A stretch of DNA of 64,000 bases from Aphis gossypii (taxonomy: Eukaryota > Arthropoda > Insecta > Hemiptera > Aphididae): contig NC_065531.1 in assembly GCF_020184175.1 (NCBI RefSeq), forward strand, positions 4,361,213-4,425,212. The letters are read 5' to 3'. Position numbers and translations under genes: made by a program. Positions 34,998 through 45,068 of the stretch are shown here, one piece after another. The first letter of the stretch is position 1, and the number at the start of each line of letters is the position of its first letter. The notes under the pieces were generated by a model. That model made no database searches. It was not told the origin of the DNA and saw only the letters and a list, made by a program, of their open reading frames with translations.

Positions 34998-37909
34998 ACG
35001 CGAAACCCATAAAATGCATACAGATAAACCTGAACTGCTGTAAAGCGGCTCAGGCCTTAATGCACCAGACAGCGTCGGAAAAAGATGCAGACTTCGTACT
35101 CGCCTGCGAATATAGCAGAACAGAGGGCCCAAACTAGTACGCTGATACCACAAACAAAGCGACTATAGTCAACGTGAAAAAAGCGAGACTAGACAACGAA
35201 GGACGCGGGGAAGCAGGATTGAGAGCACACGGCCTGAGAATGTACTCATGCTACTGGTCCCCAAATTCAACTCTCCAAGAGTACACAGACTTTATAAGCA
35301 GACTCGAAGCTAGCATAAGGAGCGACTCCACTGAAGTCCTCCTCACAGGGGACTTCAACGCTAAGCACTCATACTGGGGATGCCCTCTTAACGACAGAAG
35401 AGGGGAAATTTTGGCCGATCTCATCGACGCCACAGGTCTGGTGATTTGTAATAGGGGCAATCGCAGCACATTCAACAAAGGATCCATTATCGACCTAACG
35501 ATCGCATCTCCACGCACTGCCCAAAGAACGTCAGAGGGGAAGGTACTCGACGAGGAATCCCTTAGTGACCATTTCTACCTGACGTACGAAATTGGCACAG
35601 AAACCATAAACGGAGTAACCCCCAGAAAGCCAAAGATCGACCTGCTGAAACTGAAAGCTTCACTCGTTCCGGAGAAGAACCACCCGTCCCTAGATTGCAC
35701 TGATGCCGAACTAAAAGCATCGTCCCTCACAGAAATCATACAAGCTTGCCAGAGACCAGTCCACTCGGGGCAGATACCTAGAAGATCAGTACATTGGTGG
35801 AGCCAGGAAATAAACGCCCTACGTACTACGGCCAACCATCTCCGTCGAGTGTTTCAGCGGAAAAGGAAGCGACTTGGCCCCGCCGCGAGTGAAACCGAAA
35901 GAATTCAGGCCAAAACAGCGAAACGCGACTTGGTCCTTGCGATAAAGAGAGCTAAGGAAACTGCTTGGAGAAGGCTTTGCGATCAGGTGCAAGAAGACAC
36001 GTGGGGCCTGCCGTACAAGTTAATAATGGGTAAACTAACTAGACCTCCTCCGATTCCGGAACTAGGCACCCCGGGACGCCTTCAACATATTGTGCGCGGA
36101 CTGTTTCCTCAACACCCCGTGAGAACTGACAACGAGTTCCTCCCGACACCAACCAACGGCGAACCAAAACCCACTATCGAACGCACAGAGCTTTTCAATG
36201 CCGCGAAAAAGTTGAAAGTCAACACATCCCCGGGCCCGGACGGCATAACAAACGAAGTGCTCAAAGTTATCGTGACGCTGAACCCAGATGTGTTGACCGA
36301 CGTATACAATACCTGTCTTTCCAGCGGGGTATTTCCCGAGACTCGGAAAAAAGCACGGCTTGTACTGATCAGGAAAGGAGACAGACCCCTAGACACTCCG
36401 TCATCATACAGACCATTATGTCTTCTAGATTGCCTAGGCAAGCTATTCGAGAAAATCATTGACAACCGTTTGAGGGAATTTCTCGACAACAGTGATGGAC
36501 TACATGAAAGACAATTTGGATTCCGAAGAGGACGCTCTACCATTGACGCTTTGGAGACGTTGAAGAGTATAGTCAAAGGAAGTAAGACAAAAGTGGGAAT
36601 ACTGACGTTAGACATTCAAAACGCTTTTAACTCGGCTCCATGGAACGCCATTCTAGAAGCTGTCAGGGAAAGGGAAGTCCCTGGATACCTTCAGAGGATA
36701 ATACGAAGCTACCTAGATAACCGGCTATTGTGCTTCGAGTCTGGAGGAATGGAGGAGAGGATGCCCATCACGTGTGGTGTTCCACAGGGATCGGTCCTCG
36801 GTCCCACACTGTGGAACATCCTTTATGACGGTCTCCTTCAAACTCGTCTGCCCCCGGGAGTGGAATTCTTGGCATTCGCGGACGACGTCGCACTAGTCGC
36901 GAAGGCCACCGACTCCATCGGACTGGAACAAAAACTAAACCTCTCGGCTCTGAGAGTAAACGACTGGCTAACGCGGACAGGACTCTCGCTAGCCGTTCAC
37001 AAGTGCGAAGCAATGGTGATCACTAACACGAGGACCCACAACGAAATGGCCATCACTATTGACGGCCACCGCGTTGCATCAAACAGATGCGTCAAGTACC
37101 TGGGCGTTCACATCGACAGCGGTTGGCGGTTTACCGAACACGCCAGGACCGTGGCGGCCAAGGCGGGTAAAGTCGTGCAGGGCCTGAGCAGGATATTGCC
37201 AAATATAAGTGCAACAAAACCCACTAAGAGGAAGCTACTGAGCAATGTAGCTCACTCTATTATGCTCTACGGGGCACCACTATGGGCCGAAGATATGAGT
37301 GTGACAGGTTGGGTGGCATTTAACAAAGTGCAAAGGCGCATGAACCTGAGAGTGGTCTCGGCCTATTGCACGGTCTCTGGGGACGCACCCGGGGTAATAG
37401 CTGGTATTGCCCCTCTGGACCTACTGGCCAAAGAGCGCAAACAGATGTATGGGGAACGAAAGCAATTGAACCCCACAACGGATGTAAACATCGCAGCCGA
37501 GTGGCAAAACCGATGGGACGGAAGCTTAAAAGGCAGATGGACTCACCGACTCATCCCTGTTATAGAACGGTGGACGGCCAGAAGACATGGAGAAGTTAAC
37601 TTCCACCTAACCCAGGTGCTCAGTGGACACTGGTGCTACGCTGAATACCTGAAGAGATTCGGCAAGCTTGAGTCCTCTGAGTGTTGGTACTGCGAATACC
37701 ATATTGACGAAGCGTATCACACGGTTTTCATGTGCGATGCCTGGCACGCACGCAGGAATACAGTGGAGACACTCCTGAACGTCAAACTAACACCGGAGAA
37801 CTTGGAGACGATGCTCAAGTCCAAAGGAAGCTGGGAAAGAATAAGCGACTTCATCCATCAGATCATGGCAAAAAAAGAAGCAGACGAACGTGCAAGACAA
37901 ACCCGCTAG
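34994..37909 (+). pseudogene. Element B ORF2 (endonuclease-reverse transcriptase), start lost and one stop
   Basis: Frame 2 throughout. The expected start codon at the ORF1-ORF2 overlap is ATA (34994-34996) instead of ATG. It then reads IKCIQINLNCCKAAQALMHQ (endonuclease N-terminus), meets TAG at 35135-35137, and is open from there to TAG at 37909. Visible boxes: TGDFNAKHSYWGC, SLSDHFYLTY, TSPGPDGITNEVL, YRPLCLLDCLGKLFEKI, QFGFRRGRST, LDIQNAFNSAPW, GVPQGSVLGPTLWN, FADD (36875-36886) and the zinc motif CWYCEYHIDEAYHTVFMC with all four ligands. Only two point changes separate it from a complete frame. Confidence 0.87.
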
Positions 37910-37943
37910 TTAAGTTAAACATTGTATGCCTGAGTGCAACCTA

Positions 37944-37963
37944 CAGGGTGGTTAGAGGCCCCC
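37944..37963 (+). promoter_or_regulatory. Conserved 3' UTR motif, element B
   Basis: CAGGGTGGTTAGAGGCCCCC, the same as in C and one base different from A, about 35 nt after the ORF2 stop. Confidence 0.58.
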
Positions 37964-38039
37964 CCCCTTTATTGTAACTTATATAATTGTACTTATTTGT
38001 AAACTAATCTTGTAAAATTGCATCTCCAATAATAAATGA

Positions 38040-38089
38040 TGGTGGCTAAGGGGTGAAATAACCGAGAGGTTCGTCCCACCCTTAGTTAC
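38040..38089 (+). promoter_or_regulatory. 3'-terminal stem-loop, element B
   Basis: After AATAAATGAT, the arms GGTGGCTAAGGGGTG and CCACCCTTAGTTACC pair with G-U pairs and a small bulge. The base sequence differs from A, C and D but pairing is kept (TAAG/CTTA replacing CAGG/CCTG). Confidence 0.68.
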
Positions 38090-38119
38090 CGATTCCACAT
38101 GTAAAAAAAAAAAAAAAAA

Positions 38120-38128
38120 GGTTAGGTT
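38120..38128 (+). repeat. Telomeric repeat remnant between elements B and C
   Basis: GGTTAGGTT directly after B's poly(A) and before GGTCGGCGG, the start of C. Retained target sequence. Confidence 0.75.
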
Positions 38129-38428
38129 GGTCGGCGGACTCCCCCGACGGGACCCACCTTGCCGCGGTGGGGGAGCTTGCGGGCCTTTAATTAGGTCTTT
38201 CCAAGCTGTCCCAGCCCTACTTGGGCTGTTCACGGAGCCTTACCTTAACTGGTTGGGCAGGCTTGGTCCACCTACAAGCGCTTGCAAACGGACATAGGTG
38301 AAGGTAACACTGACTCTAAATCCCCCTGGCGGTAGGGCTAAAACGCGCGGGAGAGTCACCCGTTAAAACTACGAATGGAAGTTAAAAACGGAAATTTGGT
38401 TACTGCGCCAGGGGATTCGGACCCCCAG

Positions 38429-39746
38429 GTGCCGGCAGTAGTGGGTGGATCCGGGGTAACAGCCGGGTCCAATGTAACGGGCCCACTACGGTCGTCATCA
38501 TACGACCGTGAGGGTGCGGGGGTGGCCAGCTAGGCCCCCGCTACTCTAGTAGCTACTAGTGCTGAGACCAAAGCCGCTCAATCCTCCACCTACGTGACGG
38601 TAAAGGCGCTTGGTAAGCAACTAATGGAGCAGGACAATGTGTTCAGATCTGTAATAACTAAAGCTGGACTGCTCGAATGCGTTATCGAGAAGACTAGGTC
38701 CGAGCAGATTAAAAACACAGTCCATTATTTATTATCGGCGCTGAAAGTCTTTAGAGACAGTCGGGACCAGGTCACCAGATCTTTTAACGCAGTTACAGAT
38801 ATTGTCAGGATGGAGGAGGCGGCCAAATCGGCAAAGATTGTGGTCGCGGCACCAGCTGCAATCAAGAAAAAGAATGTGGGGACTCAGTCACCGTGTTGGT
38901 GGGACGCCCCCCCCCCCCCCTGAACAGTGTCCCACGAATCAGCCAGGTCCTAACTGGACTGAAGTTGTGAAGAGGAAGAAGAAAATCTCGCAAAAGCCGA
39001 CTATGCCCGAAGACTTGCCCGGAGACTTGCCCGGAGACGTGGCAACCATAGTCCAGGGAAGGACCCTGAATCGCAAGGTTCGATCTCGCCCGCCGGCACT
39101 ACTGGTGGAGGTTAAGGCGGACGAGTTACCGGCATTAGCCAGGAAGATTCGTGGGGGCGTCGATCGGGAAATTATCGGTGACTCCATCATCGGCATGAGA
39201 CAGGCAAAATCAGGTGGCCTACTCATCGAAGTCAGAGGCGACCAAGGGCGGCTCGACGCGGTGCGTTCCGAGATCTCCCGCTCCGCGGGCCCCGAAGTTG
39301 AGGTGCGGGCGATACAGCAGAAAATCAAAGTTGAGGTCAGGGACCTTGACCAGTGGTCAACCTCTGATGAGGTGGCTCAGGCTACGGCCGCCACCACCGG
39401 TGTTCCATTGGAGCAACTGAAGGTCATCAACCTCAGGAGGAGATTCGGGGGCTCCCAGTCGGCGCTGGTTTTGTTACCAGCCGGAACCGCAAGTGTACTA
39501 CTTAGCTCTGGACGTATCCGCGTTGGAATGATTAGCTTCCGCGTTAAGTTGGCTGACCAGAAGCCTAGCTGCTTCCGATGCCTCTGCCCCGGCCACATAG
39601 CGAAAGAGTGCTCTGGCCCTGACAGGTCAGGAAGCTGCAGACGTTGTGGTGAGTCAGGACACAAGATAGTTGCCTGCAACGCGGCCAATACCGCAGTTAG
39701 TGCTTTAGCCAAGTCCCTGGCGGCGGAGGCTCCATCTCAGAAATGA
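38429..39746 (+). pseudogene. Element C ORF1 (gag-like, CCHC knuckles), broken
   Basis: The position homologous to B's ATG is GTG here (38429). Frame 2 meets TAG at 38531-38533, reopens and encodes KALGKQLMEQDNVFRSV and onward to a run of 14 C at 38907-38920, after which frame 2 stops. Frame 3 continues from the same C-run through NWTEVVKRKKKISQ, the gag core GMRQAKSGGLLIEVRGD and knuckles CFRCLCPGHIAKEC and CRRCGESGHKIVAC to TGA at 39744-39746. The C-run is a likely slippage site. PEDLPGDLPGD shows a short internal duplication. Confidence 0.84.
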
Positions 39747-42700
39747 GCGCGATCAAGGGGATTGGAGTCATCCAAGTCAACTTGAACAACAGTTGGATGG
39801 CCCAACAGCTACTCCTACAGACGATGGCTGAGCGTAGATCGCGAATTGCAGTCCTGTCCGAGTACAACCGGCCGATGGGCGACTCCGACCATTGGGTCGG
39901 AAGCCTGGACAGTAAATGCGCTGTGTTTGCACCAAACTCCTCCGACGTGACATTCGAGGATCAAGGAGCGAGCGTAGGCTTTGTCTGGGTGCGGCTGGGA
40001 GAGTTACTGCTGTACAGCTGCTACTGCACTCCCAATTGCTCAACTAGAGAGTACGACCTGTTCCTGGGCGGACTGGAAATGTCGATTGCGCAACAACCAG
40101 GATCAACAGCGAACCTGGTCATCGCAGGGGATTTCAATTCTCACTCCCCGGAATGGGGATCAATGAGGCTAGATCCCAGAGGAGCTATGCTGTCGGACTT
40201 CGCCACGTCGCTGGGTCTAACAGTATGCAACGTCGGTTCTAGACCCACCTTCAGACGGGCCAATGCAGCCTCAATCATTGATGTTACGCTGGAACGCTTT
40301 CCCTCTCGCGGCCGTCAGCTAGTCACTGAATGGTCGGTTCTGGAGGACACCTACTCAGCAAGTGATCACCTGTACATAGAATACCAAGTCTCTCCACGAG
40401 CAATGCCGGATACCACGCGTCAGACCACGATAGTTAGGGCACCGGGTTGGGCAATTAGGAAATTCAACCCGGCGGCAGCTAAATTGTTCCTCGAACTCTC
40501 TGGTCCGCCATGCTTACCCTCACCTGTAGCTCTTGCCTCGGAGCACGCCGAGCGACTCGGGGCCATGCTCTCTGCCACGTGCGATGCCTCCATGCCACAC
40601 AGGCGGTGTTCGAGGCAAGGAGGGCTGTCCACTGGTGGAGTGAAAACATCGCTGCGCTCCGCAAGACTGCAATCTCAACGAGGAGAGCATACCAGCGCGC
40701 GGGCCGTAGATCGGGGAGGGGAACCCGGGAGGCCGAACTCGAAGCGTACAAAAAAGCAAGAACTAATCTCAAAACGGAGATCCGCAAAGCACAGAAGAGA
40801 AGCTGGTCGGAGCTGTGCCGTTCAGTAGACAATGACCGTTGGGGAGTCCCCTACAGGTTGGTGACCAAGAGGCTAGGCCGCCGAACACCGACATTGGACT
40901 GCTTATCCAGAATTAGTGTGGCTCGAGGTCTATTCCCTCCATTGCCAATGACGAATTGGGGAAGCATACCCACAACAAGCGGCGAGTCAGCCATACTTGT
41001 CACACTACCCGAGGCGCCGCGAGGGATTCCACTATTTACCACAGATGAAGTGGCGAGGGCTGTCAACAAGCTGCCTATGGGCAAGGCACCTGGACCTGAT
41101 CTCATCCCGAATGAGATCATCAAAACAACCTTCAAGAAGTTCCCGGAAGTGTTTGCAGACTGCTACAACGCCTGCCTACTGGAGGGGTTTTTCCCCAAGC
41201 CATGGAAATGTGCCAAGTTGGTGTTATTGCACAAGGGCAAAGGAAAACCGAGTAATGAACCGTCGAGCTATCGTCCAATTAGTTTATTGGACGGCTCCGG
41301 TAAGGTTTTGGAGAGGCTGCTCCTGGAGAGGCTAACCTCGCACATAGACAGCGTTGGCGCATTGAGCAATCTACAGTTTGGTTTTAGGCGGTCGAGGTCC
41401 ACTATGGATGCCATACAGCAAGTCCTGTGCGCAGCCAGGGCTGCGGGCAGCGGCGCAGTCCAAAACAGAGATCTGTGTGTACTGGTGACTATTGATGTTA
41501 AAAACGCCTTCAATACGGCCCCGTGGCAACTAATCGATGCGGCTCTTCGTCGCTGTGCGACTCCGGACTACATCATCAACATCCTAAGATCATACATGGA
41601 CAACAGGGAACTGATAGTCGGCGAGAACGACCGCCTCCCCGTAACCTGTGGAGTACCACAGGGCTCAGTGCTAGGTCCAACACTGTGGAACCTGGTTTAT
41701 GATGGCGTGCTCAGGCTCCCTATGCCGGATGGAATCAAACTCGTCGCGTTCGCCGACGACGTGGCGGTGGTTGTGGTGGCCCATAACGCAGAACTGGTCG
41801 AGGAGCTAGTGAACCCTGCTCGCAACACAATTTGCGAGTGGATGGCCGGAAACGGACTGCGTCTCGCCCCAGAAAAGTCCGAATGTGTAGTACTGACGAA
41901 GAAACATACTTACCGAGATCCTGCGTTGTATATTGAAGGGTGCCCTGTAGCAGTTAAAAGAGCGGTAAGGTATCTAGGCGTCCAATTGGACACTCGCCTA
42001 TCCTTCGGCACTCATGCTGAGTCGGTGTCGACGGGAGCGAGAAAAGCAGCCTCCGCGCTTGGCAGACTATTGCCCAACATAGGTGGCCCAGCCCAGTGCA
42101 AACGCAGCCTGCTGATGAGCGTTGTTCACAGCTGCCTGCTGTACGGTGCCACTGTCTGGGCGGACGAGGTGCAGAAAGTAGCTAAGCATCGGAACATCAT
42201 GCTCCAGAGTCAGAGATGCGCTGCTCTCAGAGTAGCGAGATGCTACAGGTCGGTGTCGGACATGGCTGCGTTAGTCCTCGCAAGGATACCGCCGGTTACG
42301 GTGCAAGCAGCTGTGCGCAAGCGAGCAGCTGCCCTCAAGAAGGAAGGAGAAATCCTGTCAGCGGAACTGAAGATTTACGAAGATGGTGGACTCAAGGACC
42401 TAGGGAAGTCAGCTACCACATGGCCCAGGCCCTAACTGGCCATGGCTGCTTTCAGGCCTACCTGTGGAGGAAAAATAGAGCCACCAACCCGGGCTGTGTA
42501 CACTGCCCGGATGTATTCGACGACGCTGAACATACAGTGTTCAACTGTCCATTTTGGGATGCAGCGAGAGTGGATGTAGCAGCAGAGATTAGAAAACCAG
42601 TTGGTCCTGAAGTCGTGCAATACCTCCTGTGTGGTCCTGCTTTACAGGAGCTCCCGGAAGAACCATCCATGAGGAGATTGTTAATGGCCGCTTCTGTCAG

Positions 42701-42785
42701 GCACAAGGAGCTGTTCATGCGGATGGTGGAGACCATACTCGCGGAAAAAGAGGAGTTGGAGAGACAGCGGCAGCGCCAATTGTGA
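39743..42785 (+). pseudogene. Element C ORF2 (endonuclease-reverse transcriptase), broken
   Basis: Starts ATG at 39743, overlapping the ORF1 stop as ATGA. Frame 2 carries the endonuclease (GVIQVNLNNSWMAQQLL, AGDFNSHSPEWGS, SASDHLYIEY) to about 40610, where it shifts to frame 1. Frame 1 has KAPGPDLIPNEII, YRPISLLDGSGKVLERLL, QFGFRRSRST, IDVKNAFNTAPW, GVPQGSVLGPTLWN and FADD (41749-41760). Near 42360 it shifts to frame 3 and, compared with A, about 35-40 codons are missing. Frame 3 has the zinc motif GCVHCPDVFDDAEHTVFNC with all ligands and ends at TGA 42785. Confidence 0.86.
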
Positions 42786-42836
42786 AGATGTAAATAAATT
42801 AGTTAAGTTTACTTGTTTGTAGGCCGAACGGCCAAT

Positions 42837-42856
42837 CAGGGTGGTTAGAGGCCCCC
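42837..42856 (+). promoter_or_regulatory. Conserved 3' UTR motif, element C
   Basis: CAGGGTGGTTAGAGGCCCCC, identical to the copy in B. The preceding GGCCAAT is shared with A. Confidence 0.6.
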
Positions 42857-42942
42857 AGAATGTGTGTTACCTTAATATGTTGTAATCTGATATTACTGTA
42901 TACTGTGTGCATTTATTCCTCGAATAAACGATGCGGTCAGGG

Positions 42943-42980
42943 AGGCAGTACTGGGGAAACCTTCTTCCCTCCCTGGCTGC
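42943..42980 (+). promoter_or_regulatory. 3'-terminal stem-loop, element C
   Basis: Arms GCGGTCAGGGAGG and CCTCCCTGGCTGC pair over 13 positions allowing G-U pairs, following AATAAACGAT, 11 nt before the poly(A). Confidence 0.72.
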
Positions 42981-43049
42981 GATTCAGTCATAAAAAAAAA
43001 AAAAAAAAAAAAAAAAGGTTGGTCGGCAGAGTCCTACCCCCACCTCCAC

Positions 43050-43625
43050 GTGGTGCTGACTGGAAACGGAACTCCGGTTCCGGCCAACCAACGGGGTAGG
43101 CACAGATGGAAACTGGACAAACCAACACCGGCGGTCAACACCAGCGACCAGAGAGGGCCAACACCGCCCTCCATCCCCGACACCAAGCCGAAGCTCTTCC
43201 CAAAGTCAACCGGAACACGGGGTCCCGACCGGCGCCCCATCCGTACCATCTGTACCGCTCATCCGAAACTGCCCCCCATGACGACAGGCATGGGCCGTAG
43301 CAGTAGTAGGACGCCCACAGCGCGGCTGGTAACCGCCTGGGTGATCGCGATAGGGGACGGGAAAAGGTGCGCGAACGACGCCGCGGCGAGGCTCTTCCGA
43401 CCGCGAAACGACGGCCCGAGCGATCAGGCGAAGCCAACAGAAGGTAAACTGGTAATCAACAACGGCGAGACTCCACCACCCACACCAGCACGAGGAGGAA
43501 GGAGCAGAACGAGACGCGAGGCGGGCGGGCTAACGAGCCGGGCCGAGAAAAATGAACGTGACCCCAAGGATGGCGAGCAGCACAGCCGGTCCAAGGGATC
43601 AAACAACACAAAAATCGGGCCATAA
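43050..43625 (+). CDS. Pro/Arg-rich open frame in element D, unknown
   Basis: A 191-codon open frame whose only early initiator is GTG at 43050; no ATG precedes its body. The reading is rich in Pro, Arg, Thr and Gly (for example GRHRWKLDKPTPAVN and ARGGRSRTRREAGGL) with no recognised domain. GC-rich sequence can stay open by chance, so coding is uncertain. It could be a diverged ORF1 N-terminal region, which is also polar and low-complexity in A-C. Confidence 0.3.
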   Translation: MVLTGNGTPVPANQRGRHRWKLDKPTPAVNTSDQRGPTPPSIPDTKPKLFPKSTGTRGPDRRPIRTICTAHPKLPPMTTGMGRSSSRTPTARLVTAWVIAIGDGKRCANDAAARLFRPRNDGPSDQAKPTEGKLVINNGETPPPTPARGGRSRTRREAGGLTSRAEKNERDPKDGEQHSRSKGSNNTKIGP

Positions 43626-43757
43626 GCCAATATGTCTTTTTATTTTATTTTGTTAAAATCACCAGTTTAAATGTGCGCCCCTAAGGGACTAAAATGGTCA
43701 TATATTATTAATTGTCAAATATCTGTTACATTTACTTGATTTCTAATAAACGATGGC

Positions 43758-43797
43758 GGCCGGGAGGAAGTAATGCGAAAGCAGTCCCCTCCCGGTC
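43758..43797 (+). promoter_or_regulatory. 3'-terminal stem-loop, element D
   Basis: Arms GGCCGGGAGG and CCTCCCGGTC after AATAAACGATGGC. Against A and C, the A-U pair of CAGGGAGG is replaced by C-G (CCGGGAGG with CCTCCCGG), a compensatory change. Confidence 0.72.
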
Positions 43798-43831
43798 TTC
43801 GGTTCAACCAGGAAAAAAAAAAAAAAAAAAA

Positions 43832-43851
43832 GGTTAGGTTAGGTTAGGTTA
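43832..43851 (+). repeat. Interstitial telomeric repeat, right boundary
   Basis: Four GGTTA units directly after D's poly(A), then ordinary AT-rich sequence (gaaatatcg). Same orientation as the left tract. Confidence 0.9.
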
Positions 43852-44235
43852 GAAATATCGTTAAAAATCTAAGAATATGACGAAAAAGTTTTCTTAAATC
43901 ATTATCTTATTTCAGATCTACCGGGGTAAGTAGTAATGTAGTAATGTGTTATTGAGTAGATTTCCATGAACCATGAATAAAATACTTTTTTTTATTCGAT
44001 TTTTTCTGCATAATTTTTATTTCATCGGTCATATTTGTACAAAATATGAGCATAAATGCATATTTTTAGTGAATAATTCTGAAGTTTTTAGAGCATATAA
44101 ATCTGGGCCCTAATTATGATTATTATTATTATTATTTATTATTAATATTACGAGGATTAATAATATTCAAAAATAATCATTCTTGTATCTATATACAGTT
44201 TAGATGTCTGAGGCATTAAGTATAAATATTTCTAT
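43852..44235. other. AT-rich intron stretch, nothing recognised
   Basis: Contains short ATT-rich runs near 44110-44145. No exon or transposon end recognised. Confidence 0.45.
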
Positions 44236-44245
44236 GTAACAATTA

Positions 44246-44560
44246 CGATTTAAGATAGTATGGTTGCCTATCGACAATAGAATAATGCCTTATCTTATGA
44301 TCACCAATATGAAACATAGCAATCAGCTGTTTTTTAGAACGTAGCACTTATAGTGGAGAAAATGAAGACTATGTGGACAAGTTTATCGCATCGGCACAAA
44401 TAAGTGCGGTCGGTATGCTGAGCGATAAAAAATGTAATTTTCCGATTGGTAGTTATACTATTTTGTCCACATGGAGCGCTGCTGTAGAAAAAAAAGCGAG
44501 TTTCACTTTATGGTTCATCTTATCTCAAGTCGATAGGCAACTATACTATCTTAAATCGTG
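44246..44560. mobile_element. MITE with 10-bp target duplication (MULE-like)
   Basis: Termini CGATTTAAGATAGTATGGTT and (reverse complement of the right end) CACGATTTAAGATAGTATAG form a 28-bp near-perfect inverted repeat extending into TTGCCTATCGAC. Flanked by GTAACAATTA at 44236-44245 and 44561-44570. Inside, ATGTGGACAA and TTGTCCACAT form a second inverted pair. A 9-10 bp duplication is usual for Mutator-like elements. Confidence 0.82.
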
Positions 44561-45023
44561 GTAACAATTAATTATGTAATTTCCAACAAAAATAAGTTTT
44601 TATTTATTACTCAATATACACCAGTAGGTCTCACAATATGATGTCAGGGTGAGGTTGTTATTGACCAATCATAACTGATAACAATTGAGTATTGAAATTG
44701 ACTACTTATACGAAATAGAACTACATTTTTCTAAGTATAAAACCTAAACAGGAAACGTAATTTTCATTTTATAAGAACCAAAACCAGAATTATTGGTTTT
44801 TTTTTTAAACCGAAACCTAAATTTTAGTTTTTCTATGAACCTCACCAGAACCTTAAAAATCATCAATGATTGAAGTACCTCCGATTGGAGGAGGTCTCTT
44901 CTCTACTCTCTCTGTCTTTTCTGTCTATTTTATTTTCTCTTATCACTTAATCTTATTGTTCTTATTATAAGAACAGATGGCGTAATATAAAATTTTAAGA
45001 AAAAAAAAGTAAAATTATCTTAC

Positions 45024-45068
45024 ACATCTTTAACCAATTGACAAATTCTTTTCCAAGAGGCTCTAGCT
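45024..45068 (-). CDS. Microexon, 45-nt type (LEPLGKEFVNWLKM)
   Basis: Bounded by atgtttag and gtaagata. Encodes LEPLGKEFVNWLKM in phase 1-1, fitting the 45-nt class (L at 1 and 4, LK at 12-13). It is the last exon before the 26.5-kb intron with the telomeric array. Confidence 0.74.

Larger units (their letters stand above)
33523..38119 (+). mobile_element. Element B: divergent TRAS/SART-like retrotransposon, 5' truncated
   Basis: About 4.6 kb, starting GGGTTCGG immediately after element A's poly(A) and ending in a poly(A) at 38103-38119 that is followed by GGTTAGGTT. Its first bases align with sequence some 270 nt into element C's leader (GGGGATTCGGACCCCCAG is shared), so its own 5' end is missing. 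ORF1 has one frameshift, ORF2 one in-frame stop and a lost start codon. Its proteins are clearly homologous to but much more diverged from A and C than those are from each other. Confidence 0.86.
38129..43016 (+). mobile_element. Element C: TRAS/SART-like retrotransposon related to A
   Basis: About 4.9 kb from GGTCGGCGG to a 25-nt poly(A) at 42992-43016. Leader of about 300 nt, ORF1 (one stop, one frameshift in a 14-C run), ORF2 (two frameshifts and a deletion), 3' UTR with the shared motif and stem-loop. Protein similarity is clearly highest to element A. Confidence 0.87.
43017..43831 (+). mobile_element. Element D: 0.8-kb non-autonomous telomeric retroelement
   Basis: Starts GGTTGGTCGGCAGAGTCC right after C's poly(A), the same start word as A and C, and ends in a stem-loop plus poly(A) (43813-43831) followed by GGTTA repeats. 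It has no endonuclease, reverse transcriptase or CCHC motif. One open frame covers much of it (43050-43625). It may be an internally deleted or independent parasite of the larger elements' machinery. Confidence 0.75.

Noticed and set aside
28232..43630. Long minus-strand open frames across the telomeric elements
   Set aside because: They are antisense shadows of GC-rich sense ORFs; none carries a known motif, and the sense strand explains the region.
28221..43851. Window being a chromosome end
   Set aside because: TTAGG tracts are only about 20-28 bp and AT-rich unique sequence with exons continues on both sides.
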